Shown: one piece after another, positions 10,061-20,960 of the stretch
How positions within the stretch are numbered: the first letter of the stretch is position 1
Layout of the letters: each line of letters starts with the position of its first letter
Origin: Phytophthora colocasiae
Taxonomy: Eukaryota; Oomycota; Peronosporomycetes; Peronosporales; Peronosporaceae
DNA: 64,000 nucleotides
Assembly: GCA_018806915.1 (NCBI GenBank)
Contig: JAGKQI010000090.1
Span: 2,232,001-2,296,000, forward strand
Direction: 5' to 3'
Notes under the pieces: generated by a model
Database searches by the model: none
Told to the model about the DNA's origin: nothing
Seen by the model: the letters and a program-made list of their open reading frames with translations, nothing else
Translations under genes and position numbers: made by a program

Positions 10061-12697
10061 ATGTTCCTTGAGCTGTCCTTCGGATCACAGGATGATGATG
10101 ACAAGGAGGTCACTACATCTAAAGATGCGCATCAATGGAGATACGAAGACAAGGAGGAAATGTCTCTCGATGAGCTCATCTCCGACTTCCAGCAGAGTGC
10201 CACGAGTCATCGCAAGTTAAAGCAGAGTGTGTCGAGCTTCAATTCTTCACCAGTGCGAGCGGCATCACCTCCAAAGTTGTCGAAAAGGAAGGAGCGCGAC
10301 AAGAAAGACAGAATCTTTCCTGCTCGTGCTCATGCCGTAAAGCAAACGCATAAGACGAAACCAGTCAAACTCGCTGCGAAGAAAGAGAGAATGGATGATC
10401 TCAGTGACGACGACGTAGCTGTATCACCCATGCCTCGCCTCGACCAAGTGCTTCGAAACAAACCATCGTTTATCCCCAAACGCCGAGCCATCGTTGGATC
10501 CTCCACCCAGTCAAGACGAACTCCAGTTCAACAGAGAAAACCCAAAGCCAGATCGCCGGTGTTGTCTTCTCCTTCTCTGACTCCACAGTCGCTATCCCCA
10601 CCAATGTCTTCCTCCTCTTTACTCTCGAAATTGGAGGATAACAAGGCTGAAACTCCAGACGAGGACTCCATCGACGCTTTGATAGGGAAGGATATTCGAG
10701 ACCTCAATCGATTAATCTCCACTGGGAGCTGTGAGCTTCGACAATCCAGAGGAAGAGCACGATCCCCAACAACCGATGAGATGTCGACGGTGATCCGACA
10801 AAGTACTCGCTTCCGACGAAACAAAGGCAACGACCACCACTCTTCACTTCGACTTCAACTTCGACGTAAATCCAGGTCTGAGTCACCCCCACCTCCTCCA
10901 CCACCAGAAGACCCGGAAGAGGAAGAAGATTCGTTTGCAGAGGAGATACGGAAGCTGAGAACGAGCCGCAGGTTAAGCTCAGTTCTGTCAACTAAAAGTC
11001 CAGGGAAAGAGGCTCCGAACGAGGAAATGAGTCCGAATAGCTCCGAGGTATGCGCCATTGCAGCTTTGAAAGTTCGCAATGCGTCGAACGCTATCAGCGA
11101 GTTGTTACGCGAAGCTCTGAAGCCGTTTGGAGAAAAACAACGAGAGGAAGAGGAAAAGACGACGATTGAAGATGAGGAATCAGGAGCGATCCGGAACGCC
11201 GCGACGGCAGAGCTACCGTCAGCGACTCGGACGATCGTTTCTCAGTTAGACTTGGCGTTTGCAGAAATGACAGAGCAACGGAAATCTGACTTAAAGGCTG
11301 AAGCAGATGCTGTCGCTGCTGCTAAAGATGCTGAAAAGAAAGAACGAGAAGCTGCTGATGAGAAGAAGAAGACTGAAGAGAAGGCGGCCAAGGAGAGAGA
11401 GATGGAGATCCTACGCAGGATCCCAATGCAGGGTAAACTCTTGGCGTGCTCGACGGACATTGAACATGTTCTTAATCAGCTTGAGGGCTCCGATACAGTA
11501 GAACCAAGCGACATGGAAGCGGAGATCAAGGCCTTACGGAACGCTACCGAGTTTAAAATCCAAGCGATTGAATCGCGGATATCAACGAAAGCTTCTAAGC
11601 AGACTCACAGCGATCGAGGCGATGGTATTTCATGGCAAGCAGTGGACTGGATACAAACTAACGTTGAAATGACTCCTGGAACTCCTTCCAAACGCACTGC
11701 GGAAAGGCTGGAAGTGACCGAACGTGAGGAAGCTGTGCCAGAGGAGAATGAAGAACCATTCGAGAGAATTTTACATCAGCAGGTGCTGGAGAAACTGGAC
11801 CTGACGATGCTCAAACTCAAACACGTTCTTGCAATCGACACGAAGGAAGCTGCCGAAGCAAAAGAGAAGGAGAGACAAGAGCGAGAGAAAGAGGCGAAGA
11901 TTCTAGCACAGCAAAACGTAGACGACGAGCGGAAGAAGCTTGAGCGTGAAGATGCGATGAATTCAAGGCGGAGGGTAATGGGACTGACCTCCGTCGATGA
12001 AGTAGAGGGTTGGATCGAAGAAGGACGGCAGCTTTGGGATGAAGTTGGGTACGATAGATCACTGAATCGATTGCTGACCTCGATGGAGAGCTGTACGAGT
12101 CAGCAGAACCAGAAAAATCGATGTGCCAATTCTGATAACTTCGCATCTAAACGAGCGGAAGCACTGCATCAGTTTGACGGCTTACCTGGTGTTGTATCAA
12201 CTGCTACCAAAAACAAGCCAGGTCTGGGTCGGACCGAGGCCAGTCCGGTTCATAGTGTTGCTCAGCTACGGTGGACAGAGACCGCATGTTCCCCAAGCGA
12301 CAGTGGAAGTGACGAAGACAACGCCAGAGGTGGATTCGCCAGTACCATCAACTCACCTTCACTTCGAATTGACAGGCGTCACAGAAAACAAAGAGGTATG
12401 AACGACTATTGTCGGGATCAACATTCTTCATCGTCTCCACGACAGCCGCAAGAAATATTACCGAATTCACGTGAACTCACGGCGAGAAGATACTGCGACA
12501 ACGAAACATTTCATGACAAGGATTTCTTAAAGGACCACCGTCGTGACAGAAGATTAACGAAGCAGAAGACACGGGAACGGGGGAGTAGACACCAGCAAGA
12601 AGTGGCCCGAACAATCCAAGCTTTACAAGTGGAGAGGCGACAGAAAGCTACCTGGATTCGAAGTCGCGTTTGGTCCCTTGTAGGCTGGAACCAATAA
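10061..12697 (+). CDS. Large basic/acidic coiled-coil protein, function unknown
   Basis: An 878-aa open frame that I do not recognise. It is rich in Ser, Lys, Arg and Glu. A polyproline run followed by an acidic patch (residues ~273-290) is followed by predicted coiled coils (~395-450 and ~585-640, strings of K/E/A such as K-D-A-E-K-K-E-R-E-A-A). The C-terminal 150 residues are Arg/Gln-rich and end in I-Q-A-L-Q-V-E-R-R-Q-K, which recalls an IQ-type or microtubule-associated helix. No catalytic or membrane segments. The protein is probably structural or cytoskeletal/nuclear, but that is inference. ATG 10061 is the first in frame; an AG just before the GATGATGATGAC run at 10091 could be a splice acceptor, so an upstream exon is possible. 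Synonymous codon use and length make it a real gene. Confidence 0.75.
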   Translation: MFLELSFGSQDDDDKEVTTSKDAHQWRYEDKEEMSLDELISDFQQSATSHRKLKQSVSSFNSSPVRAASPPKLSKRKERDKKDRIFPARAHAVKQTHKTKPVKLAAKKERMDDLSDDDVAVSPMPRLDQVLRNKPSFIPKRRAIVGSSTQSRRTPVQQRKPKARSPVLSSPSLTPQSLSPPMSSSSLLSKLEDNKAETPDEDSIDALIGKDIRDLNRLISTGSCELRQSRGRARSPTTDEMSTVIRQSTRFRRNKGNDHHSSLRLQLRRKSRSESPPPPPPPEDPEEEEDSFAEEIRKLRTSRRLSSVLSTKSPGKEAPNEEMSPNSSEVCAIAALKVRNASNAISELLREALKPFGEKQREEEEKTTIEDEESGAIRNAATAELPSATRTIVSQLDLAFAEMTEQRKSDLKAEADAVAAAKDAEKKEREAADEKKKTEEKAAKEREMEILRRIPMQGKLLACSTDIEHVLNQLEGSDTVEPSDMEAEIKALRNATEFKIQAIESRISTKASKQTHSDRGDGISWQAVDWIQTNVEMTPGTPSKRTAERLEVTEREEAVPEENEEPFERILHQQVLEKLDLTMLKLKHVLAIDTKEAAEAKEKERQEREKEAKILAQQNVDDERKKLEREDAMNSRRRVMGLTSVDEVEGWIEEGRQLWDEVGYDRSLNRLLTSMESCTSQQNQKNRCANSDNFASKRAEALHQFDGLPGVVSTATKNKPGLGRTEASPVHSVAQLRWTETACSPSDSGSDEDNARGGFASTINSPSLRIDRRHRKQRGMNDYCRDQHSSSSPRQPQEILPNSRELTARRYCDNETFHDKDFLKDHRRDRRLTKQKTRERGSRHQQEVARTIQALQVERRQKATWIRSRVWSLVGWNQ

Positions 12698-12806
12698 AGG
12701 TATGACGAAAGCTTCGTAGTGTGTATTGAATTCGACAAAGCAATCAGGTCAAGTTGTGTTTTTGTATTTACATGTTACGTCCGAAAGTGGACGGTGCTGT
12801 CACCAG

Positions 12807-13649
12807 TTACTGGATGAAAGACTCGTACTTGGCCGGGTTCCAGTCCGGGAAGAACTTGGCCACGCTCTCCTGCGCCTCCTGCTCCGTACCGACAACACCG
12901 CGACCTTCCTCGAATAGTGTCGTGAGGAACGCCTGGAAGTCCGTGCTGAACTTCTTCTTGTTCTCCTCGAAGTCGACGTGACGCACCTCGATCTTCTTGT
13001 TCAGTTTCTTCTCCACGAGGTCGCGGATCTGCAGCGGAGACAAACGTTCAGCTTCGAACGGGATCCTGGCACCTTCCAGTGCGCTCTTTGGCGCCGTAGA
13101 CAGCACGTGAGCCACGAAACGTCCGACGTCCGTGCGTGCCGTGATACTGAAAGCAGTCTCACCCTTGCCCACCACGTTCATATAACCTTCGTCGTAGTGG
13201 TAGTCTAGGAAGTAAGGCAGGAACTCGGCGAACAGACCCGTGTAGAAGATGGTGAAGGGGATCTGGTGCTGCGTAAGTAGGTCCTGCACCTCCTTCTTGG
13301 TCACGTTCGGACCCTCTGTCACTTTGACGCCGTACTCAGCCGGTACGAACAGCTGGATACCGGCAGCCTTGGCAGCAGGAACGATAGCCTTCTGCACGGG
13401 CATGTTGTAGGGCGACACGGTGCTGACAGCCACTTCACTGCCGCTCAGAGCCTTCTTCACGGCGTCCTCGTCCTCGTACGAGACCTGGTGGAGTGTAGCA
13501 CCGCGCGCCTTGAAGGCCTGCAGCTCCGGCTTGGACTCGTCACGCGTGAGGATGGCGACCGACACGTCGCTCTTCTTGAGCAGCTCGTCCACGACGGTGC
13601 CGCCGACGCCGCCGGCTCCGATGATGGCGAACTTGGTGTAGACAGACAT
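12807..13649 (-). CDS. NmrA-like NAD(P)-binding oxidoreductase
   Basis: A 280-aa protein of the NmrA/isoflavone-reductase-like atypical short-chain dehydrogenase family. The N-terminus is a Rossmann fold with G-A-G-G-V-G-G (residues 11-17), the dinucleotide-binding loop, and an acceptor segment L-T-R-D-E-S. The family tracts V-S-T-V-S-P (near residue 80), F-V-P-A-E-Y-G-V-K (~101-109) and I-F-Y-T-G-L-F (~134-140) are present; the E-Y-G region sits where related proteins have their substrate or regulatory site. Members are either redox-sensing regulators or NADPH-dependent reductases of small aromatics; sequence alone does not decide. Length is normal and the ORF intact, with ATG 12 residues before the glycine motif. 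It is cytosolic, with no targeting signal. Confidence 0.88.
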   Translation of the reverse strand: MSVYTKFAIIGAGGVGGTVVDELLKKSDVSVAILTRDESKPELQAFKARGATLHQVSYEDEDAVKKALSGSEVAVSTVSPYNMPVQKAIVPAAKAAGIQLFVPAEYGVKVTEGPNVTKKEVQDLLTQHQIPFTIFYTGLFAEFLPYFLDYHYDEGYMNVVGKGETAFSITARTDVGRFVAHVLSTAPKSALEGARIPFEAERLSPLQIRDLVEKKLNKKIEVRHVDFEENKKKFSTDFQAFLTTLFEEGRGVVGTEQEAQESVAKFFPDWNPAKYESFIQ

Positions 13650-14343
13650 GGCTGGGGTGTGTGGTGGTGGTGGGGTGGTAGAGTGGACTTGTGTCGTACT
13701 GAGACTTTTGAATTATGAACTCTAGTAGAACTCTGGTAGAACCTGCACGGACATGCTGATGGCATATCGATCTGCTGACGTACTTGAAGTGCTTTACCAT
13801 ATATTGTTGTCATGCTGGTTCCGTAAATAACGAGTGTCATTAGACTCTACAAAAACTCGCCGAGCCAATCGATACTGCTGTAGTAGAGTCGTCATCAGGC
13901 GTTAAGCTGCATTCACAATGGACAGCTACATTCCTGTGCATCATTGTGCTGTATTCATGGACGTTTCCGTCATATCAATGCATTGAAGTGACTTTAACAT
14001 GTCAAGAGTTTCGACTTGTGCTCGTCGGAAGAAGTCTTCTGCGGTACCTACATCATAATCCGCAACAAATGCCGTTAACCTTAACCATGCAGCGCTTGCT
14101 ATGACGATAAAACTATCATGCATATCTGCCAAACTATTTACGGACATGCTCTAATTTACCGTACACTGCGTACGCAGACACACGTCATCCAAAGAGCACT
14201 CAACATGAGGTCACCACTGGTCTCGGCATGAGGTCACCGCTGCTATTTACGTGTCTCTAGCATTCAAGCATTGTGAAGTCGTCCAACCACTTTAACTCTT
14301 CTCCACTTCGACCAGGGGTTCATAAACTAGCACAGTGCTCGCG
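13650..14343. other. Intergenic, no gene seen
   Basis: This follows the oxidoreductase start. It contains CACC-rich upstream sequence of that gene and short direct repeats (ATGAGGTCACC near 14204 and 14228), but no supported ORF or RNA. Confidence 0.4.
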
Positions 14344-14412
14344 CGATACTGGAGGAATTTCCATAAAGGAGTACCTAGCTACTGATTTTTGTTCTACCAC
14401 ACCAAATTGCAT
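14344..14412. repeat. Left copy of an inverted repeat bounding 14344-17246
   Basis: From GATACT-GAGGAATTTCC to CACCAAATTGC this ~69-bp stretch is matched, with few changes, by the reverse complement of 17178-17246. Both copies preserve the same short translated reading (K-E-Y-L-A-T-D-F-C-S-T-T), so they could be element ends or duplicated gene fragments. Confidence 0.7.
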
Positions 14413-14880
14413 TTCGAAGTTGTCCAGTATACCGGTTTGCATCGGTCAAATTCAAAGTATCCAAGTGAGGACGTAGACAATCGCCTGATGGTCATCTTCA
14501 CGCAGGTTCTCAAGCGCAAGCACTGGAAGGACATCACGAAGAACCAGCAGCGCTGTTTTGCGGACGGCCTCCACGTGTGTAAGCGTACGCTGTCGTTGCC
14601 AACTCAGGGGTACGTCGAGATCAACTCTCTCTTCGACGGTATCAACTTCGCGGCGACTTCTTCTGCAAGACGATAGAGAGGTTTTGCGCGATCAGCGTCA
14701 GGAGAGCGCCGTCGAATTTCTTCAACGACAAGGAACCTAACAAGATGATTCTACCAAGACAAGGCTGTGGCGTTACGGTGCGACCACCAGGCAGGCAGCT
14801 ATCCTGAGGGTGGTAATGACTCATCGGAAGAGGCTGCAAGAACTTCACTTGCAGGACGTCGCTGCTGTCGCATTGCAAAA
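14413..14880 (+). pseudogene. Unidentified coding remnant
   Basis: A coding-like stretch with good codon bias (reading V-F/I-F-T-Q-V-L-K-R-K-H-W-K-D-I-T, then I-N-S-L-F-D) runs to a stop at about 14676, and the frame then shifts to one reading R-F-C-A-I-S-V and F-F-N-D-K-E-P. It looks like two exons or a frameshifted piece of a larger protein. I do not recognise the family. Confidence 0.3.
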
Positions 14881-17177
14881 AAATTCAGTGTGGTGCTGAC
14901 CCATGTTGATTCTAGATAGCGCTCAATGCAATAATTGCACTTTTAAATGTAAGAAAATATTTGCAGGTGACTATGTAAATATCCAATGCCTCTGAGTCTT
15001 GCCTATATATCTCGTGTTGCTGCTTTTATGCCTTTCTCTTTGCAGTCTTATGTTTGTGTTTGGGGCCTTGGGTCCAGGCTTAACCTAATGTTTGCCTTTG
15101 TTCTGGTAGATTCATACAATTGGTGGCGTGAGCAAATGTCGTACCCCGTAGTAGCGTGCAGGTAGTTGGCCAGGGCGAAATGCTCTGCTGTATGTCTGTG
15201 CTGGAAATGCTGTATGGACAATAGGCTTTTATTGCTACAAGAAGATTCAATATCCAATGGCCGTCGATTGTTGCTGCAGAGTAATGCATGCAGCGCAAGG
15301 GAATAACATGTCCTGCCAGTTCCCACACGTGCAAGTTTGGGCAGGGAGGTTCTACAAACATCCATGGGTGCACCTAAACTCCTCCTCGAAACAGAGCCTT
15401 TAAATCGCACAAGGTATCCAACCGCTATACACGGCTTCTGCTCACAAAATTGGCTTGCCTGTGCTAACTCAGCACGCTTTTTCCTTAACATCGGCACCAA
15501 ACTTTCACCACAAAACTTGAAAGTCCAATCTGATGCCAAACTGCGCCGGTCAGCAGCTAAGTCATTGAGCTCATGACATAAGCAGATTAAACGTATCGTA
15601 AAGGTTTAGCACTCCGACATGATCTCCAATCCAATTATTATTGTTCAGAGAGATTAGAGGTAATCCTTCCATACAAGTGGGAACGTTAAAAGTCTCGAGA
15701 AATTTGTACTTTACCCACCCTCGCGCGGTATCATGTCAAGTCTCTCCCACTGCGCCTGGCTTCGTTTCCTCCAAAATCGATCGAAAGGTGTTAAAAGTCG
15801 CTTACAGTCACTTCTAGTCATTTACACACAAGTCCACGCTCTTCAGGTCCTAGAGTAGAAATTCTTCAGTGTCCTGCGAGGCGATGGTAAATATGATGAG
15901 ACAAAGCGATGCCCTGCCACTGGAACATACTGGTTCTTGACCGGGCAGTGCAAGTAATAGGCTTTCTTGTCGGTCCGAAAGCAGCGGTAAACTTGGCAGG
16001 ATTACTTTCGCCAGCCTTAACGGCGCGTTCAAAACCAGACGCAATGATCGAAATTTTCCTTTGAACAAGAGCAAAACCAAACTGGAATGATGTTGTTGTT
16101 GAAATCTTTAGCTGTGTAGCCAAGATAGACACTGTACTGAAATTCATTTGTTCGGCTTTCAAATGTGCCCTGTTTGTCCCGTACAGTTTTTTGAAAGTGT
16201 AGCCATGTGGGAATGCCGAGGTTTTGAGAAGCGTGCATACCGCTTAAAACCCTGTTGGGTCTTCTTTTTTTCGAACAACCACATAACGTACCAGCTGTGC
16301 TCCTGCTACAAACGTTCAGAGATAAGCCTTCCAATTTCTGGAAACTTTCCAGTCTGTCTCCACGAAGTTTATCGTCAATGTCTTGTTTTAATCATGAAAT
16401 TTGACTTGGTGATAAGCGAATTCCCCTTTGTCAGAAGAAAAGCTTGGATTGAAGCAGATGTCATGTTAATTAGTACTGCCATTGTAAGTCGGTAGCATCT
16501 CTCGTTCAACTCCAGCTGATGTAGCTGTGCTGATCTGTCGGGCTGTGAAGGCAAGTCGCGTTCAGGGCGTTCAAGTGAGCTTTCCATAGTGGATGACCAA
16601 TAAAGCCGACATTCAAGAGATGATTGTGGCAAAAGTTAGCGCGAGTAATTCCTTCCATTCACTTCTCGGCGACCAAATACATTGTTCACGAAAAACGGAC
16701 ATACGAGTTCACTAGCTGGTGTAGATTTGTCCGTGTATTGTTGGTGAAGCAGTTTCTTACAGACGTAATAGCGTTACCTGAGTTAGTTCCGCCGGGTACA
16801 GCTACTATGCGAATCTGAAACCCTGCACTGTTCTGCCAAAGCAATTTGACCCCTGGTTTGAATCGCTTTCGCTGTGAACCAAACGTTTCGGTACCAATGT
16901 TTCTGTATTTGGTCATACGCACGCCGAATAGTTCATGAGAGGAGCTGATTACCTCAAGCCAGCGTATCTGGTCGGAGTAGGCCGAGGGTAGCCGCTTCCC
17001 AAGGTGTTCCTCTTCTAGTTCGAAAGGAGACGTACCAAACACCATTTTTCTCTGCGTTCTTGGCCATTGAGGAGTGAGTGAAAGCATTTGCGTTTCTCTT
17101 TTGAGTTGAAGGGGTGGGGGACGTACAGGAAATGCTACACTGTGGATGCGCGATAGAATACCGGCATACTGACAACT
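14881..17177. other. Unidentified decayed block between inverted repeats
   Basis: Several short minus-strand frames (15048-15539, 15850-16632, 16686-17177) appear in succession and look like pieces of one decayed coding region, with aromatic-rich stretches, but no DDE, RT or helicase motif can be recognised. With the flanking inverted repeats the block may be a degenerate DNA transposon of about 2.9 kb. No functional gene is claimed. Confidence 0.3.
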
Positions 17178-17246
17178 GCAATTTAGTGTGGTAGAACAAA
17201 AATCAGTAGCTAGGTACTCCTTATGGAAATTCCTCCGGCGATACTG
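17178..17246. repeat. Right copy of the inverted repeat
   Basis: This is the reverse-complement partner of 14344-14412. Beyond it (17247-18143) I see no gene. At 17636-17670 there is a small direct repeat of GCGCGCGAAG spaced by GCAAAA. Confidence 0.65.
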
Positions 17247-18143
17247 TATCATCAGTGAAGACAGTCTCTGGCAGGCATTAGTACATCTGCACCGTACTGC
17301 AAGCATCTTAACCCTTTCTAACTCCGAGCCTGTTATTCTGGTATTCTACAAGAATAAGCAATCATCTTGGATCAAAGTATGAACGATAACCTGCGAAAAA
17401 GTATGCCGCTGGAAGCCTCGTATTTTCGGCAGTTTATGAGGCGTTCTGTAACATAAAGTGTACATCATCGGCTATAGCATGCACAATGTATCCAACATTC
17501 ATGAAACATGGCGATCTCCCTATTGGCCTCTGGCGGACAAAAACATGTTCCCAAAACCTCTCACTCGGCAAATCCCCGTCAAATTTGAAACGATTCTGTA
17601 CTGTGCGGCACTCTGGCGCCAACCAACTGATCCGCCAAAAGCGCGCGAAGCGCAAAAGCGCGCGAAGAGGAAGAATTCTGCCCAGTTCCTAACTAACGGA
17701 GCAGTGAGGAGGAATCCGGGCAAATACTTCTCTGCAGGCTCCAGCAAGACCTACCTACTGCAAAGTACGTGGTGCCAACTAGTTGTCCTTCTTATTCCTC
17801 GCCTTTACTTTCTCTTTACGTTTGCAGGAATCTAATCATCTTTAGGCTCGGTGGAATGCCCTTCCGTCATCCTCGAGGTATCGTATCGCCATTTCTGATA
17901 GCATACCGTGAGCGTGAACGTGGCAGAGCGGCACACGACCGCCTAAACCATTACGGCGGACAGAAGGTGCTCAAAGGCGGAACGCACCTTACACAAGTAC
18001 TGCCTGCAAGTTTGTTCTGTTTGGTGATCCGATGTTCACTAACGTGTGCTTCTAGCGTGATATAATGACAAACACCAGGTCCTCGGCGTTGATATGAGTC
18101 TAAAGTTGATTCTGGCAGCGCCAGTAGCTGGATACGTGCCGAA

Positions 18144-18523
18144 TTATTCTGGTAGCATCCCGGACATACGGCTGTGCGGGAAATTTCTCGTGCGGGCAAC
18201 ATCCAGAATTAGTAAAGCACCACTCGAGTTATTCTGTAGCATCCTGACTTACGGCTACGGGAAATTCCTGTGCAATACAAATTCGGGGCAACATCCATAA
18301 TTAGTAAAGCACCACTCGAGTTATTCTGTAGCAATTCCTGACTTGACGGCTACGGAAATTCCGTGTGCACACGCAACATCCAGAATTCAGTAAAGCACCA
18401 CTCGGAGTTATTCTGTAGCATCCTGACTTGACGGCTATGGGAAATCGTGTGCACACGCAACATCCAGAATTAGTAAAGCACCACTTGAGTTATTCTGTAG
18501 CATCCCGGCTTACGGCTGTGCTC
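18144..18523. repeat. Tandem repeat, ~85-bp unit, about 4.4 copies
   Basis: Units begin with TTATTCTG(G)TAGCATC at 18144, 18229, 18321, 18408 and 18490 (lengths 85, 92, 87, 82 and a partial). Each ends with CAGAATTAGTAAAGCACCACTCGAG or a close variant and carries an internal GGCAACATCC/CGCAACATCC word. The units have drifted by small indels, so the array is not recent. No coding potential. Confidence 0.9.
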
Positions 18524-19658
18524 CCATTGTATGTGATCTATCCATACCTGGGATATCGCAGGATCACCCTGGTCAAGTCAAAGTTACTTAGTTTCCGAAC
18601 GTTGTCATTTATTTCCAGGTCACCTACATCTTCTTCTACACTTTCCCTGGCGACCACCCTTGCTGTTCGCCATAATGTCTTCTTCGTCGGCGTTAACTGG
18701 AATCGCTGAATTCTGACATCAGCGGTCTCCACACCAGATTCACGTCATCGGGATAGCTGTAGAGCCAAACAGTCGCCTCCTTCGGAGCCTCTCCATGAAA
18801 TTGGTCGTTACCAAACACGTCCGAGTCGATGAGGCCGTCGGCTCCGTTTGGTTCTTATCGGTCTCGCTCTTTGCTTCTTCATCAGCAGCCATGCACTCAC
18901 TTGAATCGAATTCTGATCATCCGGAAAAAGGCATTGGTCGCGCCGTCTGCTCCGTATCATCCGGTATAGCTGCTGGCCAAGCGGTAGTTCCACCCGTAGC
19001 GCCCACCTCCTCTGTGTCGATAACCGTGGTAGGGCACGTAAATAAGGCCACCAACCTTCAAAGAAGGCGTTTATGCCACGTCTGGCTTCTCGTCGAGACG
19101 GCCTCTTCACCCCGGCTTCACGTAGCGTTGATTCTTAGGTCATCCCTGTCGGCTTACGAGCCTTCCAGCCTTTCCTCGCAGATCTGCGCTATATAGCTGC
19201 TTTGAACGGCATCTCTGCTGGGCCGTTCATTTTTTCTGGAATGATGTCGTGAGGTAGCTTCGGACACGTGAACCGATGGGCTTTTTCGACAGAAATTTTC
19301 AAACCTGTTGGGGATTTATATGGCGTCTTTCTATCCTCCTTTGAATAATACGCACTCGTCTATCATCCCATCGCCACGATCTGTTAGGAAAAAGTGGACT
19401 GATCCAGACACCATACAATAATTCATGCGTGAGTTTTGGAGCGTTGATGAGTTTGCTGATATTAAATCTCTGTACAATATAATATTCTGTAGGATAGAAT
19501 ACAGAACAATGGGCAGAGGCCGCGTTGCAGCTCTGATTCCACCTTCTACTTTCTATATAATGATTCAGTATAGGAAATAGCAGGTCGCACTTGTGTGCCG
19601 CACCCCATTTGAGCAAGGCGCATCGTATGCCATACGTGCCTTCTGGATCTGATTCCTC
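18524..19658. other. Gene-poor interval with possible coding remnants on minus strand
   Basis: Between the tandem repeat and the ZIP gene only short frames are found. On the minus strand 18540-19110 has coding-like composition (acidic and Lys-rich patches, a V-W-L-Y-S-Y-P-D-D-V reading) split over frames, suggesting a decayed gene. The immediate ZIP upstream (19250-19658) shows no clear initiator element. Confidence 0.3.
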
Positions 19659-20660
19659 ATGAACCCTGTGACTGTGTTCAAGCTCGTGTCCATCGTGTGC
19701 ATCTGGGTGGTGGGTCTCGTCGGTGGACTGGCGCCTGCATGTCTTGCCTCTCACCACGACAAGTCACCGACTCTGAGCATCCTCAGCGCCTTCTCCGGTG
19801 GCGTTTTCCTGGCTGGAGGTTTTTTACATTTGTTACATTCCGCCATTGAAAACCCAGCACTGCGTAAATGGTCCACGGAGGACGAAGGTCGCTACGAGTT
19901 CCCATATGCCGAGATGTTCTGCACCTTGGGCTTTTTGGGTCTTTTACTGTTGGAACAAGCAGCTCAAGCTAAAATGGATTCCAGTAACGAAGCCAACGCG
20001 AAGAACTATTTACCTGCCAAAACAGAGGATGATGAGGAACTCCATGGCGCTACAGAGAGTGACGATACATATCTCGAAGATCTGGACGAGGAGGAGCAGG
20101 GACTTGCTCTGGGTAGCAATGTACGACGCAGTTCCGGTCATTCGCACTTTAGCGGATCTCCCAAGGAAGCTGATGCTGGTTCAATGGCTGTAGCTATGGT
20201 ACTGTTCATCGCTCTGTCATTCCACTCAGTGCTGGAAGGTCTGGGCATTGGAGCTCAGACGGAGACAGCGTGGGGAGTTTTCATGGCAATTATCATGCAC
20301 AAGGGACTGGCAGCTTTCGCTCTAGGCTCGGGACTCGTGCAGAGTGCGATGCCAGTGACTCATGTCATGCTCTACATGGTCGTCTTCTCCTTTATGAGTA
20401 TCATCGGCATTATCGTGGGTTGGATCATTGCGGCCGACTCGTCCGAGGACTCGGCAGCTGCAGGAATTTGTGTCGCTCTAGCGTCGGGGACGTTCATTTA
20501 CGTGGCGGTCATGGAGGTTATTCCACAGGAGTTTCCTCGCCACAGCCACGGAGGTGACGACGGACACGGACACCAGCAGAAGTCCAAGGTTACGCTGCAG
20601 AAATCACTCGCTCTTGTGGCAGGTTACGCCATTTTCGGTCTCTTGGCGAAGTGGTCGTAA
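19659..20660 (+). CDS. ZIP-family divalent metal (zinc) transporter
   Basis: A 333-aa ZIP (SLC39) transporter predicted to move Zn2+ or Fe2+ into the cytosol. It has hydrophobic segments at about residues 7-30, 40-60, 85-100, then a long acidic/His-containing cytoplasmic loop (~105-170), then five further segments. The family signature lies in the fourth helix (H-S-V-L-E-G-L-G-I-G, ~188-197), followed by H-K-G in the fifth (~212-214); these His/Glu residues form the metal-binding site. A His-rich stretch near residue 300 (H-S-H-G-G-D-D-G-H-G-H) is an extra metal-binding tail. Length is standard and the ORF intact, starting at the first ATG before TM1. It is convergent with the CELF-like gene 300 bp downstream. 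Confidence 0.92.
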   Translation: MNPVTVFKLVSIVCIWVVGLVGGLAPACLASHHDKSPTLSILSAFSGGVFLAGGFLHLLHSAIENPALRKWSTEDEGRYEFPYAEMFCTLGFLGLLLLEQAAQAKMDSSNEANAKNYLPAKTEDDEELHGATESDDTYLEDLDEEEQGLALGSNVRRSSGHSHFSGSPKEADAGSMAVAMVLFIALSFHSVLEGLGIGAQTETAWGVFMAIIMHKGLAAFALGSGLVQSAMPVTHVMLYMVVFSFMSIIGIIVGWIIAADSSEDSAAAGICVALASGTFIYVAVMEVIPQEFPRHSHGGDDGHGHQQKSKVTLQKSLALVAGYAIFGLLAKWS

Positions 20661-20960
20661 GAAATTGGTGGTAAGTGGCAAAACAGTCGCAAATGAATAC
20701 ACAAGTGATGTTTTAACATACGTTTCGCTCTTTGCCTTGCTTCTTGCCTGCGAATTGCCACATTTCTTTCTTGTTTCTTCTGCTCTTGATGCTCGTTTGC
20801 TCGCAATAGCTCCGTTCTTCGTGCCTCGCGTGTCCTTCGGATCTCCAGTATCGCATCGCTGTTTGTACACGCCATTTCGTACACTTTCACGCACAAAACT
20901 CACCACCAACCGACTGACTTGACATGATCGACGAGTCACAAAAAGTTTCCTCGGGTTCTT

